This document shows positions 17,227 through 25,156 of a stretch of 64,000 nucleotides of DNA, one piece after another. Numbering within the stretch: the stretch's first letter is position 1; the number at the start of each line of letters is the position of its first letter. The notes beneath the pieces were generated by a model, which had not been told where the DNA came from, searched no databases, and saw only the letters and a program-made list of their open reading frames with translations. Position numbers and translations under genes: made by a program. This stretch comes from Collinsella sp. TF06-26 (GTDB taxonomy: Bacteria; Actinomycetota; Coriobacteriia; Coriobacteriales; Coriobacteriaceae), in assembly GCF_002232035.1 (NCBI RefSeq), contig NZ_NKXR01000013.1, forward strand, positions 17,374-81,373. Reading direction: 5' to 3'.

Positions 17227-17293
17227 CTTCTCATGTGACGCGGGCCCCCTGCCCCCGCCACGCTTCAGAGCGTGATTGTTCGCGCCCTTACAC

Positions 17294-17325
17294 AAAAAGA
17301 GCGCCCCGCTGCGCAGGACGCTCTT
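17294..17325 (-). terminator. Terminator between rpsO and pnp
   Basis: Minus strand: stem AAGAGCG...CGCTCTT followed by TTTTTG, 16 bp after the rpsO stop. Probably partly leaky, since no promoter is evident for pnp. Confidence 0.75.
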
Positions 17326-17340
17326 AGCATGTACAAATCC

Positions 17341-17619
17341 TTACTGGATGTTGTCGCGGATGCCCAGAGCCTTGATGAGCTCACGGTACTCGACGATGTC
17401 GTTCTTCTTGATGTAGGAGAGAAGACGACGACGACGGCCGACGAGCATGAGCAGGCCACGACGGGTGTGGAAGTCCTTCTGGTGGGACTTCATGTGCTCG
17501 GTCAGCTCCTTGATGCGCTCGGACAGGATGGCGACCTGAACCTTGGGGTTGCCGGTGTCGACCGGGGTGTTACCGAACTGGGCAGTCAGCTCAGCCTTGC
17601 GCTCTTTGGAAACAGTCAT
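17341..17619 (-). CDS. rpsO: Small ribosomal subunit protein uS15 (S15)
   Basis: S15 nucleates the platform of the 30S subunit by binding 16S rRNA helices 20-22. The 92-aa product contains the family blocks TGNPKVQVAILSERIKELTEHM (split here as TGNPKVQVAIL and SERIKELTEHM), HQKDFHTRRGLLMLVGRRRR and LLSYIKKND. I use the ATG at 17617-17619 (MTVSKERKAEL) with AAAGGTGA upstream; the longer open frame is non-coding leader. An 18-nt perfect palindrome in the leader is a candidate S15 autoregulatory structure. pnp follows. Confidence 0.97.
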   Translation of the reverse strand: MTVSKERKAELTAQFGNTPVDTGNPKVQVAILSERIKELTEHMKSHQKDFHTRRGLLMLVGRRRRLLSYIKKNDIVEYRELIKALGIRDNIQ

Positions 17620-17638
17620 TGTTTCACCTTTCGTTTCT

Positions 17639-17656
17639 TGTCGCCCGCGGGCGACA
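17639..17656 (-). promoter_or_regulatory. Palindromic hairpin in the rpsO leader
   Basis: TGTCGCCC-GC-GGGCGACA is a perfect palindrome ending 19 bp before the rpsO ATG. S15 represses its own mRNA through leader structures in many bacteria, so an S15-binding element is likely, though not proven by sequence. Confidence 0.5.
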
Positions 17657-17757
17657 CTATTCGCCTCGGACTGGGAAGCCGTCGGTGGAGCGAGCATCCA
17701 AGGTCGAGGTACCAACAGGTCGGTATGTTACCACAAGCAGACCGCCCATGCGCATCA

Positions 17758-18507
17758 TCACCGACCCAACATGAATTCCATCGCACGGAGGCGCTGGTCG
17801 GTGTGCGTCGCAGCCCACACATGCGAAAGCCCGAGCAAGAACGCCGCCGTATGCGGGTCGATTCGCTCGACCATGAGTGCATCGAAGGTCATGGACATGA
17901 GGGCGCGCAGCCACTCGACCTCACCGGTCGAAACCAGCTCGGCACCCGGAACGCTCGACGCGCACGAACCGCACATGAGCCCGCCCGCCTGGGGCGAAAA
18001 GTACGACAGCATGGGGTCTCCGCACAGCACGCAGGCCGAAAAATCGGGTCGATAGCCCACGTGCGACAGAAGTTTAAAGACAAAGGCCGCCACGAGCAGG
18101 TCCATATGTGCCGAGTCGAGCCCACAGCCGACAAGCGTGAGCGCCCGCTGCGTGATGGCAAAGGTAAACGGGTCCTCGGCGTCCTCGAATGAGCACACGC
18201 GCGCGACCTCGGCAATCGCGCTTGCGGCGCAGGTCGTCTCGTAATCGGGCGCGGCGCCAACCGGCGCTTCCAAAAGCTCGGCCTGAGAAACCACGTCGAG
18301 CGACCGTCCATGCGCAAGCAGCAGATCAACGGTACAGAACATCTCGCAGCGCGCAGCCAGGCGTCCGCCGGGTTTGCGGGCGCCCTTTGCCACGGCACGA
18401 ACCTGCCGACCCCGCTCGTCAAGCATCGTCAGGATCAGGTCCGTCTCTTTGAGCTTCGTCTTATCGAGCACGAGCACTTTCGTGCGATATGTACGAGAAC
18501 CTGCCAT
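17758..18507 (-). CDS. recO: DNA repair protein RecO
   Basis: RecO, with RecR, loads RecA onto SSB-coated DNA and anneals strands in gap repair. The 249-aa product starts with the OB-fold domain (MAGSRTYRTKVLVLDKTKLKE, then LTMLDERGRQVRAVAKGARK). It carries the C-terminal zinc cluster of Gram-positive RecO (CVLCG ... MCGSC around residues 166-188). It is the last gene of the lepA-to-recO operon, 15 bp after era; the pair era-recO is widely conserved. It may contribute to the RecA loading needed in repair and transformation. Confidence 0.94.
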   Translation of the reverse strand: MAGSRTYRTKVLVLDKTKLKETDLILTMLDERGRQVRAVAKGARKPGGRLAARCEMFCTVDLLLAHGRSLDVVSQAELLEAPVGAAPDYETTCAASAIAEVARVCSFEDAEDPFTFAITQRALTLVGCGLDSAHMDLLVAAFVFKLLSHVGYRPDFSACVLCGDPMLSYFSPQAGGLMCGSCASSVPGAELVSTGEVEWLRALMSMTFDALMVERIDPHTAAFLLGLSHVWAATHTDQRLRAMEFMLGR

Positions 18508-18522
18508 ACGCGCCGCGTGTCC

Positions 18523-19590
18523 CTAATCCTCGGCGTTGTAGCCAAAACGGCGAATCTGAGCCTCGTCGTCGCGCCAACCGGCCTTGACCTTCACGTCCAA
18601 CTCCAAAAAGACCTGCGTGCCAAAGATGCGCTCAAGATCGCGACGGGCGTCGATACCGATATGCTTGATCATCTCGCCGCCCTTGCCGATGATGATGCCC
18701 TTTTGGCCCTCACGCTCGACATAAATGGTGGCGTGCACACGCAGCACCTTCTTGGTCTGCTCGAGCGCATCGCAAATAACGCCAACGGAGTGCGGAATCT
18801 CATCACGGGTGCGGCGCAAGACCTTTTCGCGCACAAACTCGGCAACGAGCGTCTCGTCGGAAGCGTCGGTACCCATGTCCTCGGGGAACCAACGCGGACC
18901 CTCGGGCAAAAAGTGCGCAACGGTCTCGATGAAGGCATCGACGTTAAAGTTCTTGACCGACGACGTCACGATCTCGTCGTCATATTCCATAAGCTCGTGG
19001 GCGGCCTTAAGCTGCTCCATGACCTGTGCGGGGTCGGCTTCATCGGCCTTGGTGAGCACCAGGACCTTCTTGGAACGGGCATTCTTGACACGCTCGGCAA
19101 CCCAGGCGTCTCCCCTGCCGATCGGTTTGGTGGCATCAATCAAAAACGCGACAACATCGACATCGTTCAGCTCGAACAGCGCGCTCTTGTTCAGCTCGGA
19201 CCCTAGACCGTCCTTGGGCTTGTGGATACCCGGGGTATCGACAAAGACCAGCTGGTAGCCGGGGCGGTTGACGACGGCGCGCATGCGGCGGCGGGTCGTC
19301 TGGGCCACCGGCGAGGTGATGGCGACCTTTTTGCCATAGCAGGCGTTGAGCAGCGTTGACTTACCGGCGTTGGGGCGGCCGACCAAGGCCACGAAGCCAC
19401 TGCGGAAACCGGGCTCAACGTCGCCAAAGCCCGCGAGGCTGTCGTCCTCATCGCACAGGGCGTCGAGCTCCTCGTCGCTCATGCCCTCAAACGGGTCGAA
19501 CTCCTCGACTTCCTCATAGGCCTCGGTCGCCTTAGCATCCGGGGACTCGTCGTCCAAAATCTCATCGGTAGACTGCATATTGTCGGACAT
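18523..19590 (-). CDS. era: GTPase Era with an acidic N-terminal extension
   Basis: Era is a ribosome-assembly GTPase that binds the 3' end of 16S rRNA. Motifs visible are G1 GRPNAGKST (about 72-80), G3 DTPGIHKP, G4 TKAD and the C-terminal KH domain with GIIIGKGGEMIKHIG. At 355 aa it is about 55 residues longer than usual: the N terminus is an Asp/Glu-rich stretch (for example DEILDDESPDAKATEAYEEV) without predicted fold. The start ATG (19588-19590) has AGGGA upstream, so the extension appears to be translated. Neighbours ybeY and dgkA upstream and recO downstream form the classical phoH-ybeY-dgkA-era-recO set. Confidence 0.96.
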   Translation of the reverse strand: MSDNMQSTDEILDDESPDAKATEAYEEVEEFDPFEGMSDEELDALCDEDDSLAGFGDVEPGFRSGFVALVGRPNAGKSTLLNACYGKKVAITSPVAQTTRRRMRAVVNRPGYQLVFVDTPGIHKPKDGLGSELNKSALFELNDVDVVAFLIDATKPIGRGDAWVAERVKNARSKKVLVLTKADEADPAQVMEQLKAAHELMEYDDEIVTSSVKNFNVDAFIETVAHFLPEGPRWFPEDMGTDASDETLVAEFVREKVLRRTRDEIPHSVGVICDALEQTKKVLRVHATIYVEREGQKGIIIGKGGEMIKHIGIDARRDLERIFGTQVFLELDVKVKAGWRDDEAQIRRFGYNAED

Positions 19591-19602
19591 GGGAATCCCT
19601 TT

Positions 19603-19980
19603 CTAAATAAAGCCGAGCGCGTGGGCAAATACCAGCACGCCCACAATCGCGGCGGTGATGGAAAGAACGTATACCGAGGCGGCGGCGATGTCCTTCGCAC
19701 GCTTGGCCAGCGGATGGAGCTCCTGGGTCGCTAGGTCGACGATAGCCTCCATAGCGGTGTTGCACAGCTCGCCGTGAATCACCAGGCCACAACAGATGAT
19801 AATCGTGGCCCACTCGGCAATGTCGAGCCCCACGATGCAGCCGGCAATGACGGTGCACACGCCCGCTACGAGCATAACCTTAATGTTGCGCTCGGTCTTG
19901 ACGGCGCTGACGAAGCCCTCCATGGCGTAGGAGAACGACTTTAAAAAGGACGGATGGTCCTTGTTCGATCCGGGAATCAT
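19603..19980 (-). CDS. dgkA: Diacylglycerol/undecaprenol kinase
   Basis: A small integral membrane kinase (125 aa, about three helices) of the DgkA family. In Gram-positive bacteria it mostly phosphorylates undecaprenol, feeding lipid carrier back to cell-wall synthesis. The signature EWATIIICCGLVIHGELCNTAMEAIVDL (residues about 59-85, quoted here in parts: GLVIHGELCNTAMEAIVDL) carries the catalytic Glu and the E-x3-T-A-x-E motif. It sits between ybeY and era; UppS, which makes undecaprenyl diphosphate, is at 53 kb. AGGAG lies 7 bp before the ATG. Confidence 0.92.
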   Translation of the reverse strand: MIPGSNKDHPSFLKSFSYAMEGFVSAVKTERNIKVMLVAGVCTVIAGCIVGLDIAEWATIIICCGLVIHGELCNTAMEAIVDLATQELHPLAKRAKDIAAASVYVLSITAAIVGVLVFAHALGFI

Positions 19981-19989
19981 AGACGGCTC

Positions 19990-20499
19990 CTAGTCGTGGG
20001 CATGGTTGGTGATGGGGCCGACGTGGACTAGCTTGGGGTCCTCGCCGCGCTCGAGCGCCAGATCGCGCAGGATGGCGTCCTCGCGGGCCTCCATGACCTC
20101 GGCCTCGTCGTCCTCGATGTGGTCATAGCCCAGCAGGTGCAGCATTCCGTGTACGAGCATCAGACGGCACTCATCAGCGGGACTATTGCCAAAACCGGGG
20201 GCCTGACGGGCAATAACCTGCGGGGCCAAGATAATATCGCCGAGCTCGAGCGTCTCATCGGCGGGAATGTCATCGTCAAAGGCCGAATCGCACTCAAACG
20301 AGAGCACATCGGTGGTGCGGTCGATACCGCGCCACTCGTGGTTGAGCTCGTGCATCTCGTCCTCGTCGACATACGAAAGGGAAATCTCAACTTCACGCTC
20401 AACGCCCTCGGCGGCAAGCACGACCTCGCAGATGTGCTCCACCTCTTGCGCGTCGAGCAGCATATCGAGCTCGGCATCGTTGCTGATCAATACACTCAA
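19990..20499 (-). CDS. ybeY: Endoribonuclease YbeY / rRNA maturation factor
   Basis: A zinc-dependent metalloprotein needed for 16S rRNA 3'-end maturation and ribosome quality control. The 169-aa product has the family zinc motif LVHGMLHLLGYDH (three His, about residues 123-135) and the block DVLSFECDS. Translation begins at TTG (20497-20499) with AAGGAG 5 bp upstream; the start overlaps the phoH stop (TTGA), so the two are coupled. This phoH-ybeY-dgkA-era order is one of the most conserved in bacteria. Confidence 0.95.
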   Translation of the reverse strand: MSVLISNDAELDMLLDAQEVEHICEVVLAAEGVEREVEISLSYVDEDEMHELNHEWRGIDRTTDVLSFECDSAFDDDIPADETLELGDIILAPQVIARQAPGFGNSPADECRLMLVHGMLHLLGYDHIEDDEAEVMEAREDAILRDLALERGEDPKLVHVGPITNHAHD

Positions 20500-21482
20500 C
20501 GGGACTCCTTTCGGTCGCGCGAACGCTGCTCACGCACGTCATCATAAGCATCATATGCCTCGACGATACGACCCACCAGGGCATGACGCACCACGTCGGC
20601 ACGCTCGAGGTGAGAAAATGCCACATCGTCGACACGGCCCAAAATCTTCTCGACATCCGCCAAGCCGCCACGACGACCCACCAGGTCGCGCTGACTCAAG
20701 TCGCCGGTAATCACGAACTTGGAGTTGAAGCCCAGGCGCGTCAGGAACATCTTCATCTGCTCGGGCGTCGTGTTTTGTGCCTCATCGAGCACCACGAACG
20801 CATCGCTCAGCGTACGGCCGCGCATGTAGGCGAGCGGGGCGATCTCGATCACGCCACGTTCCATAAGCTCATCGGTGCGCTCGCGATCCATCATGTCAAA
20901 AAGGGCGTCGTAGAGCGGGCGCATGTACGGATCGATCTTTTCCTCGAGGGTACCGGGCAAAAAGCCCAGGTTCTCCCCCGCCTCGACAACCGGGCGCGTC
21001 AAGATTAGGCGACCCACCTCGTGACGCTTGAGCGCGGCAACGGCAAGCGCCATGGCCAGATAGGTCTTACCGGTACCGGCGGGACCCAGGCCAAACGTGA
21101 TGGTATGCGAGCGGATGGCGTCGACATAGCGTTTTTGGCCGAGCGTCTTGGGACGAATAACGCGGCCGCGATACGACAGCAGCACGTCATCGCGCAGCGA
21201 CGAGGCATCATGCTCTCCATCGCGCAGGACAGCCAAGCAACGCGAGACATCGTCGGCAGACAGCGTGCGTCCGGCAGCCGCCTCGCGAAAAGCATGCTCA
21301 AAAAAGCGCACCACGAGCTCGACCTCATCCGGGTCACCGCTCACGGCGATACTGTCGCCACGGGCGACCACGTGGGCGCGAACCAAGCTCTCGAGCGCAC
21401 GAAGGACGCCGTCGCCGGCGCCCAAAACGCGCGAGGGATCAATCCCCTCGGGAACGGTAAGTCTAATCTTCGAGGCTTCCAT
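20496..21482 (-). CDS. phoH: PhoH family ATPase
   Basis: A 328-aa PhoH-like protein: an N-terminal KH-like part followed by a P-loop ATPase with GPAGTGKTYLAMA (about residues 142-154) and Walker B FVVLDEAQNT. The family is thought to act as an RNA helicase with YbeY, whose gene overlaps its stop. I place the start at the ATG at 21480-21482 (MEASKIRLTVP) with GGGAGG just upstream. The longer ORF runs back into mtaB and gives no recognisable sequence. The gene overlaps the mtaB 3' end by 20 bp. Confidence 0.94.
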   Translation of the reverse strand: MEASKIRLTVPEGIDPSRVLGAGDGVLRALESLVRAHVVARGDSIAVSGDPDEVELVVRFFEHAFREAAAGRTLSADDVSRCLAVLRDGEHDASSLRDDVLLSYRGRVIRPKTLGQKRYVDAIRSHTITFGLGPAGTGKTYLAMALAVAALKRHEVGRLILTRPVVEAGENLGFLPGTLEEKIDPYMRPLYDALFDMMDRERTDELMERGVIEIAPLAYMRGRTLSDAFVVLDEAQNTTPEQMKMFLTRLGFNSKFVITGDLSQRDLVGRRGGLADVEKILGRVDDVAFSHLERADVVRHALVGRIVEAYDAYDDVREQRSRDRKESR

Positions 21483-22755
21483 GAACCTCCCTGCGCGCAT
21501 GGACCAAGCCGGAATCATCGACTTCGATGATAGCAACATCGAGCAGGCACGGGGCTGTAAGTCCACAGGTATCGTCAAGACGGGCATGATGGAACGAGCC
21601 GAGCGTCAGGTTGTCACCATACTCGAGCACGGCGCGCTCGACAGTGCCCACGCGACGACGAGCATCGGCAATAGCGAGCTCCTGCGCCGTATCTCGCATA
21701 CGACGGCTGCGCTCGGCCATAACCTCGGGCGGCACCTGGTCGGGCATGTCGGCAGCAAGGGTACCGGGACGCTTGCTGTAGCGGAACACGTGCATACGCG
21801 AGAAACCCACACGGCGGCACAGCGCCAGCGACTCCTCGAACTCCTCGTCCGTCTCACCAGGAAAACCGACGATGACATCGCACGAAAGAGACGCCTGGGG
21901 CAAGTTGGCGCGAATCATACGCACCGTGTCCTCAAAGGCCTCCGCGCTATAGGGACGACCCATGCGATGCAGGGTCGCCGTACAGCCGGACTGCACGGGC
22001 AGGTGCAAAAACGGGGCGATACGCTGCGGATAGCGCGCCATAACCTTAAGCAGGCGCTCAGAGATATCCATGGGCTCGACCGAGGAAATGCGCACATGCG
22101 CAATAGTCGTGCGCTCCATGATGGCCTCGAGCAGCTCATCGATTTCGACATGCTCGTCGGTCGCGCTCTTGCCATCGTAGGCACCCAGGTTCACACCGGT
22201 CAGCACCACCTCGGGCACGCCGGCCTCCTGGGCCTCGCGAACTTGTTCAAGCACGGACTCGACGGGCACGGAGCGCTCGGGGCCGCGCGCCTTCCACACA
22301 ATGCAATAGGTGCAGCGATGGTTGCAGCCGTCCTGGATCTTCACGCCCAGGCGAGAGCGACCGAGCGCATCGACCACCTCGCCATCGCTGCAGGCGGGAA
22401 CGCTATCGGACTCAACGCCCAGCACCTCGCAGACACGTTCGGCGACATCAATCTTGGACGGCTCGGCGATCACGCGATCCGAGAGCTCCAACAGCTCCTC
22501 GGGATGCAAATTGACCACGCAACCGGTCACGAGCACATAAGGCTCGTTTGGATGGGCCAGCGCATGACGGACGGCCTTGCGGGTCTTAGCCTCGGCCTCG
22601 CCCGTCACGGCACAGGTATTGATTACGATCAGATCGGCATCCTGGGGCTCCACAATAGCAAAGCCCAGGCGCATAAGATCGGCAGTGATACGGTCAGACT
22701 CAACCCGGTTGACGCGGCAGCCGAGGTTGACAACAGAGATATGGGGTGCGAGCAC
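21463..22755 (-). CDS. mtaB: tRNA t6A37 methylthiotransferase MtaB
   Basis: A radical-SAM enzyme converting t6A37 to ms2t6A in tRNAs reading ANN codons. The 430-aa product has MTTase cysteines at about 13, 48 and 79, the radical-SAM cluster CNHRCTYC (Cys144, Cys148, Cys151), and a C-terminal TRAM-like end. The N terminus VNLGCRVNRVES (CR.N in place of RimO's CAKN) and the run IVWKARGPERSVP identify MtaB rather than RimO or MiaB. It starts at GTG with AAGGAG 5 bp upstream, right behind dnaJ, a common pairing. Confidence 0.94.
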   Translation of the reverse strand: MLAPHISVVNLGCRVNRVESDRITADLMRLGFAIVEPQDADLIVINTCAVTGEAEAKTRKAVRHALAHPNEPYVLVTGCVVNLHPEELLELSDRVIAEPSKIDVAERVCEVLGVESDSVPACSDGEVVDALGRSRLGVKIQDGCNHRCTYCIVWKARGPERSVPVESVLEQVREAQEAGVPEVVLTGVNLGAYDGKSATDEHVEIDELLEAIMERTTIAHVRISSVEPMDISERLLKVMARYPQRIAPFLHLPVQSGCTATLHRMGRPYSAEAFEDTVRMIRANLPQASLSCDVIVGFPGETDEEFEESLALCRRVGFSRMHVFRYSKRPGTLAADMPDQVPPEVMAERSRRMRDTAQELAIADARRRVGTVERAVLEYGDNLTLGSFHHARLDDTCGLTAPCLLDVAIIEVDDSGLVHARREVHGSLED

Positions 22756-22764
22756 GCGGGCTCC

Positions 22765-23913
22765 TTAATCGAGGATGTCGTCGAGGGCACTCTTGATGCG
22801 ATCGGTAACCGATTTCTTGCCGGGAGCGACGTCGTCGCCGGACTCGGCGGCGAAGGCCTCGAGCAGGTCGCGCTGCTTGGCCGAAAGGCTCGTGGGAACG
22901 AGCACGCGCAGCTGAACGACCAGGCGGCCACGCGAGCCGCCACCGCCAATGCGGGGCATGCCGAAGTTACCGACGCTCACGGTGTCGCCGTACTGCGTGC
23001 CGGCGGGGACCGTGACCTTAACGACCTCGTCAGGCATAATGCCCTCGACCTCGATCTCGCAGCCGAGAGCCGCCTGCGCAATCGAGATATCGCTCACGAG
23101 GTACAGGTCGTCGCCGTTGCGCTTAAAGCGCTCGTGGTCGGCGACGCGAACGTTGACGATCAGGTCGCCCGAGGGCTCGCCGCGAAGGCCGGCCTCGCCA
23201 AAGCCGCTCACGCGCAGCTGGCGGCCGGTCGAAACGCCGGCGGGAATATCGATGTCGATCTTTTCGTGGGAAGGCGTGCGGCCCTGACCATCGCAGGTCT
23301 CGCAGGGATGATCGATGACCGTGCCCTCGCCGTGGCAGTCGGGGCAAGGCGAAGAGGACTGGACCTGGCCCAAGAACGAACGCTGGACCGTCGTGACATA
23401 GCCCGTGCCGTGGCAACGGCTGCACTGCTTTTCCTGTGCACCCTCGGCCCTACCGGTACCGTTGCAGTCCTCGCAAGGAGCAAGGCGATCATAGCTGATC
23501 GTCTTTTTGCAGCCGAGCGCCGCCTCCTCGAGCGTCACCGAAAGCGAGATGGCCATGTCACGTCCGCGACGACGCTCACGACGGCTGCGGGCGCCACCGC
23601 CGGCGCCACCGCCAAAGAACGACGAGAAGAGGTCGTCCATACCCATGCCACCAAAGATATCGTTGATGTCGACATAGCCCGAACCACCAGGGCCGTCCGC
23701 GGTGCCGTAGCGGTCGTAGTTTGCACGCTTCTGCTCATCGGAAAGAACGGAATATGCCTCGTTGAGCTCTTTGAACTTGGCCTCGGCCTCGGGGTCGTCC
23801 GAAACGTCCGGGTGTACGGTACGGGCCTTCTTTAGAAACGCGCGCTTAATCGTCCGCGCGTCGGCATCCTTTTCGACGCCAAGTACCTCGTAGTAATCCC
23901 TATTTTCCGACAC
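22765..23913 (-). CDS. dnaJ: Chaperone DnaJ
   Basis: Hsp40 co-chaperone that stimulates DnaK. The 382-aa protein has the J domain (residues 1-70, with HPD), a short G/F-rich linker (YVDINDIFGGMGMDDLFSSF region), and a zinc domain with four CxxCxGxG repeats starting CEDCNGTG. The client-binding C-terminal domains follow. The best start is the GTG at 23911-23913 (VSENRDYYEVLG), 7 bp from AAGGA; upstream ATG codons lie in non-coding DNA. It follows a second, membrane-linked DnaJ homologue by 81 bp and precedes mtaB. No dnaK, grpE or hrcA is in the window. Confidence 0.95.
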   Translation of the reverse strand: MSENRDYYEVLGVEKDADARTIKRAFLKKARTVHPDVSDDPEAEAKFKELNEAYSVLSDEQKRANYDRYGTADGPGGSGYVDINDIFGGMGMDDLFSSFFGGGAGGGARSRRERRRGRDMAISLSVTLEEAALGCKKTISYDRLAPCEDCNGTGRAEGAQEKQCSRCHGTGYVTTVQRSFLGQVQSSSPCPDCHGEGTVIDHPCETCDGQGRTPSHEKIDIDIPAGVSTGRQLRVSGFGEAGLRGEPSGDLIVNVRVADHERFKRNGDDLYLVSDISIAQAALGCEIEVEGIMPDEVVKVTVPAGTQYGDTVSVGNFGMPRIGGGGSRGRLVVQLRVLVPTSLSAKQRDLLEAFAAESGDDVAPGKKSVTDRIKSALDDILD

Positions 23914-23994
23914 GACCGAATCCTTCCGACTTTCATTATTGTCACAGTGCGTCCTATACCCAAGCTGGGGCGGCCGCAAACAGAGGGTTTGATG

Positions 23995-25098
23995 TTAGTA
24001 CATTCCGTACGGCGAAAGCATGGCACGCTGCGAGCAGCTCGCAAACCAAACCGACACGAGTGCGAACATGAAGCCGTTGGCAAAACCGTTGGCAAACTGC
24101 ATCGCGCCGCGTTTCCACCACAGCAGGCTGCGATGAAGCACGCCGTCCGAGAGCACCATGAACAGGCCCATGGCAAACGGAATAAAGCACATCATGGCAA
24201 AGGCCGAGAACACGCCCGAGATGGCCGACAGCACCAAAAACGGCGCCACAATGCCCATCAGGTAAAAGCCAGTACGAGCTTTGCCTTCCAAGCGCTCGGC
24301 CTCAACATGGGCGCGGCCGACCAGGTCGCCGCCCGCGGCACCGTTAGTGCCTGCGTGGCCCATGCCGCTAATGCGGACCTCGTCGCCATCGTGCGTGCCG
24401 GCAGGAAACTCAATCGTCTGCTCGGAGGTCACACGGGTTCGCCCGCTGCCACCGCAATCGGGGCAGGGGTCGGCCACGACCTTACCGGAACCGCCGCACT
24501 CGGGGCAGACCGACTGGAACGTGCCCGCACCAAACAGGAAGGACAGGTCGACGTCGATGTGGCCGCGGCCACCGCAGCTCGGACAGGTGTGGGCATGCTC
24601 TGAAGAAACGGAGCCCGATCCGCCACAATGCCCGCAGGTGTCAAAGCGGGTATATCGAACGGTCTTGTGGGCACCGCTCTTGGCCTCCTTGGCGTCGAGC
24701 TTGATATCGACGACCACGTTGGCGCCGTTCTCGGGATTGTAGGCAGCCTGCCCGCGACGCTGCTGGCCCCAGGCGCCACCAAAGGGAAAGCCGCCCTCAA
24801 AGGGATTGCCATAGCCCGTGCTGCCGGCGTAGCCGCCACCATAGGGCGAAGCCGTAGGAGCACCGGCAAAGGGATTGCCAGATCGCATGGCGTCGTAGCG
24901 CGCACGTTTTTGCTCATCCGAAAGCACGGCGTAGGCCTCGGAAACCTCTTTAAACTTTTCCTCGGCATCCGGTTCTTTGTTGACGTCCGGATGGAGCTTA
25001 CGGGCCTTTTGCTGGAAGGCCTTTTGAATATCACGCGAGGTGGCGTCCTTGGAGACACCCAGAATCTCGTAGTAATCTTTTTCGTTCATCGTCGCCAT
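23995..25098 (-). CDS. DnaJ-like protein with C-terminal membrane segments
   Basis: A 367-aa second DnaJ. Residues 5-68 form a J domain (HPD at 36-38), then a Gly/Phe/Tyr-rich linker (about 73-120) and a zinc domain of four CxxCxGxG repeats (about 155-219: [32 protein letters not shown]). The client-binding region is then cut short. About 40 residues later, at [20 protein letters not shown], the protein turns into two or three hydrophobic segments (about 276-316 and 333-354). It is thus predicted to be membrane-bound, with the J and zinc domains probably in the cytoplasm. The start ([14 protein letters not shown]) has AGGAGG 9 bp upstream. It lies directly ahead of the standard dnaJ. The substrate is unknown. 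Confidence 0.88.
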   Translation of the reverse strand: MATMNEKDYYEILGVSKDATSRDIQKAFQQKARKLHPDVNKEPDAEEKFKEVSEAYAVLSDEQKRARYDAMRSGNPFAGAPTASPYGGGYAGSTGYGNPFEGGFPFGGAWGQQRRGQAAYNPENGANVVVDIKLDAKEAKSGAHKTVRYTRFDTCGHCGGSGSVSSEHAHTCPSCGGRGHIDVDLSFLFGAGTFQSVCPECGGSGKVVADPCPDCGGSGRTRVTSEQTIEFPAGTHDGDEVRISGMGHAGTNGAAGGDLVGRAHVEAERLEGKARTGFYLMGIVAPFLVLSAISGVFSAFAMMCFIPFAMGLFMVLSDGVLHRSLLWWKRGAMQFANGFANGFMFALVSVWFASCSQRAMLSPYGMY

Positions 25099-25156
25099 GC
25101 GCGGCAACCTCCTGCTCACAGCAGCGTATATATTCCGGTAATTCTACCCGAGCGGC

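Noticed and set aside
14956..17238. 760-codon plus-strand open frame opposite pnp
   Set aside because: It mirrors pnp almost end to end and its translation is low-complexity (Gly/Leu/Ala/Asp-rich) without any domain. In high-GC genomes the antisense frame of a strongly biased gene stays open by composition.
21148..23835. 895-codon plus-strand open frame across phoH, mtaB and dnaJ
   Set aside because: Covers three confident minus-strand genes; no domain recognised.
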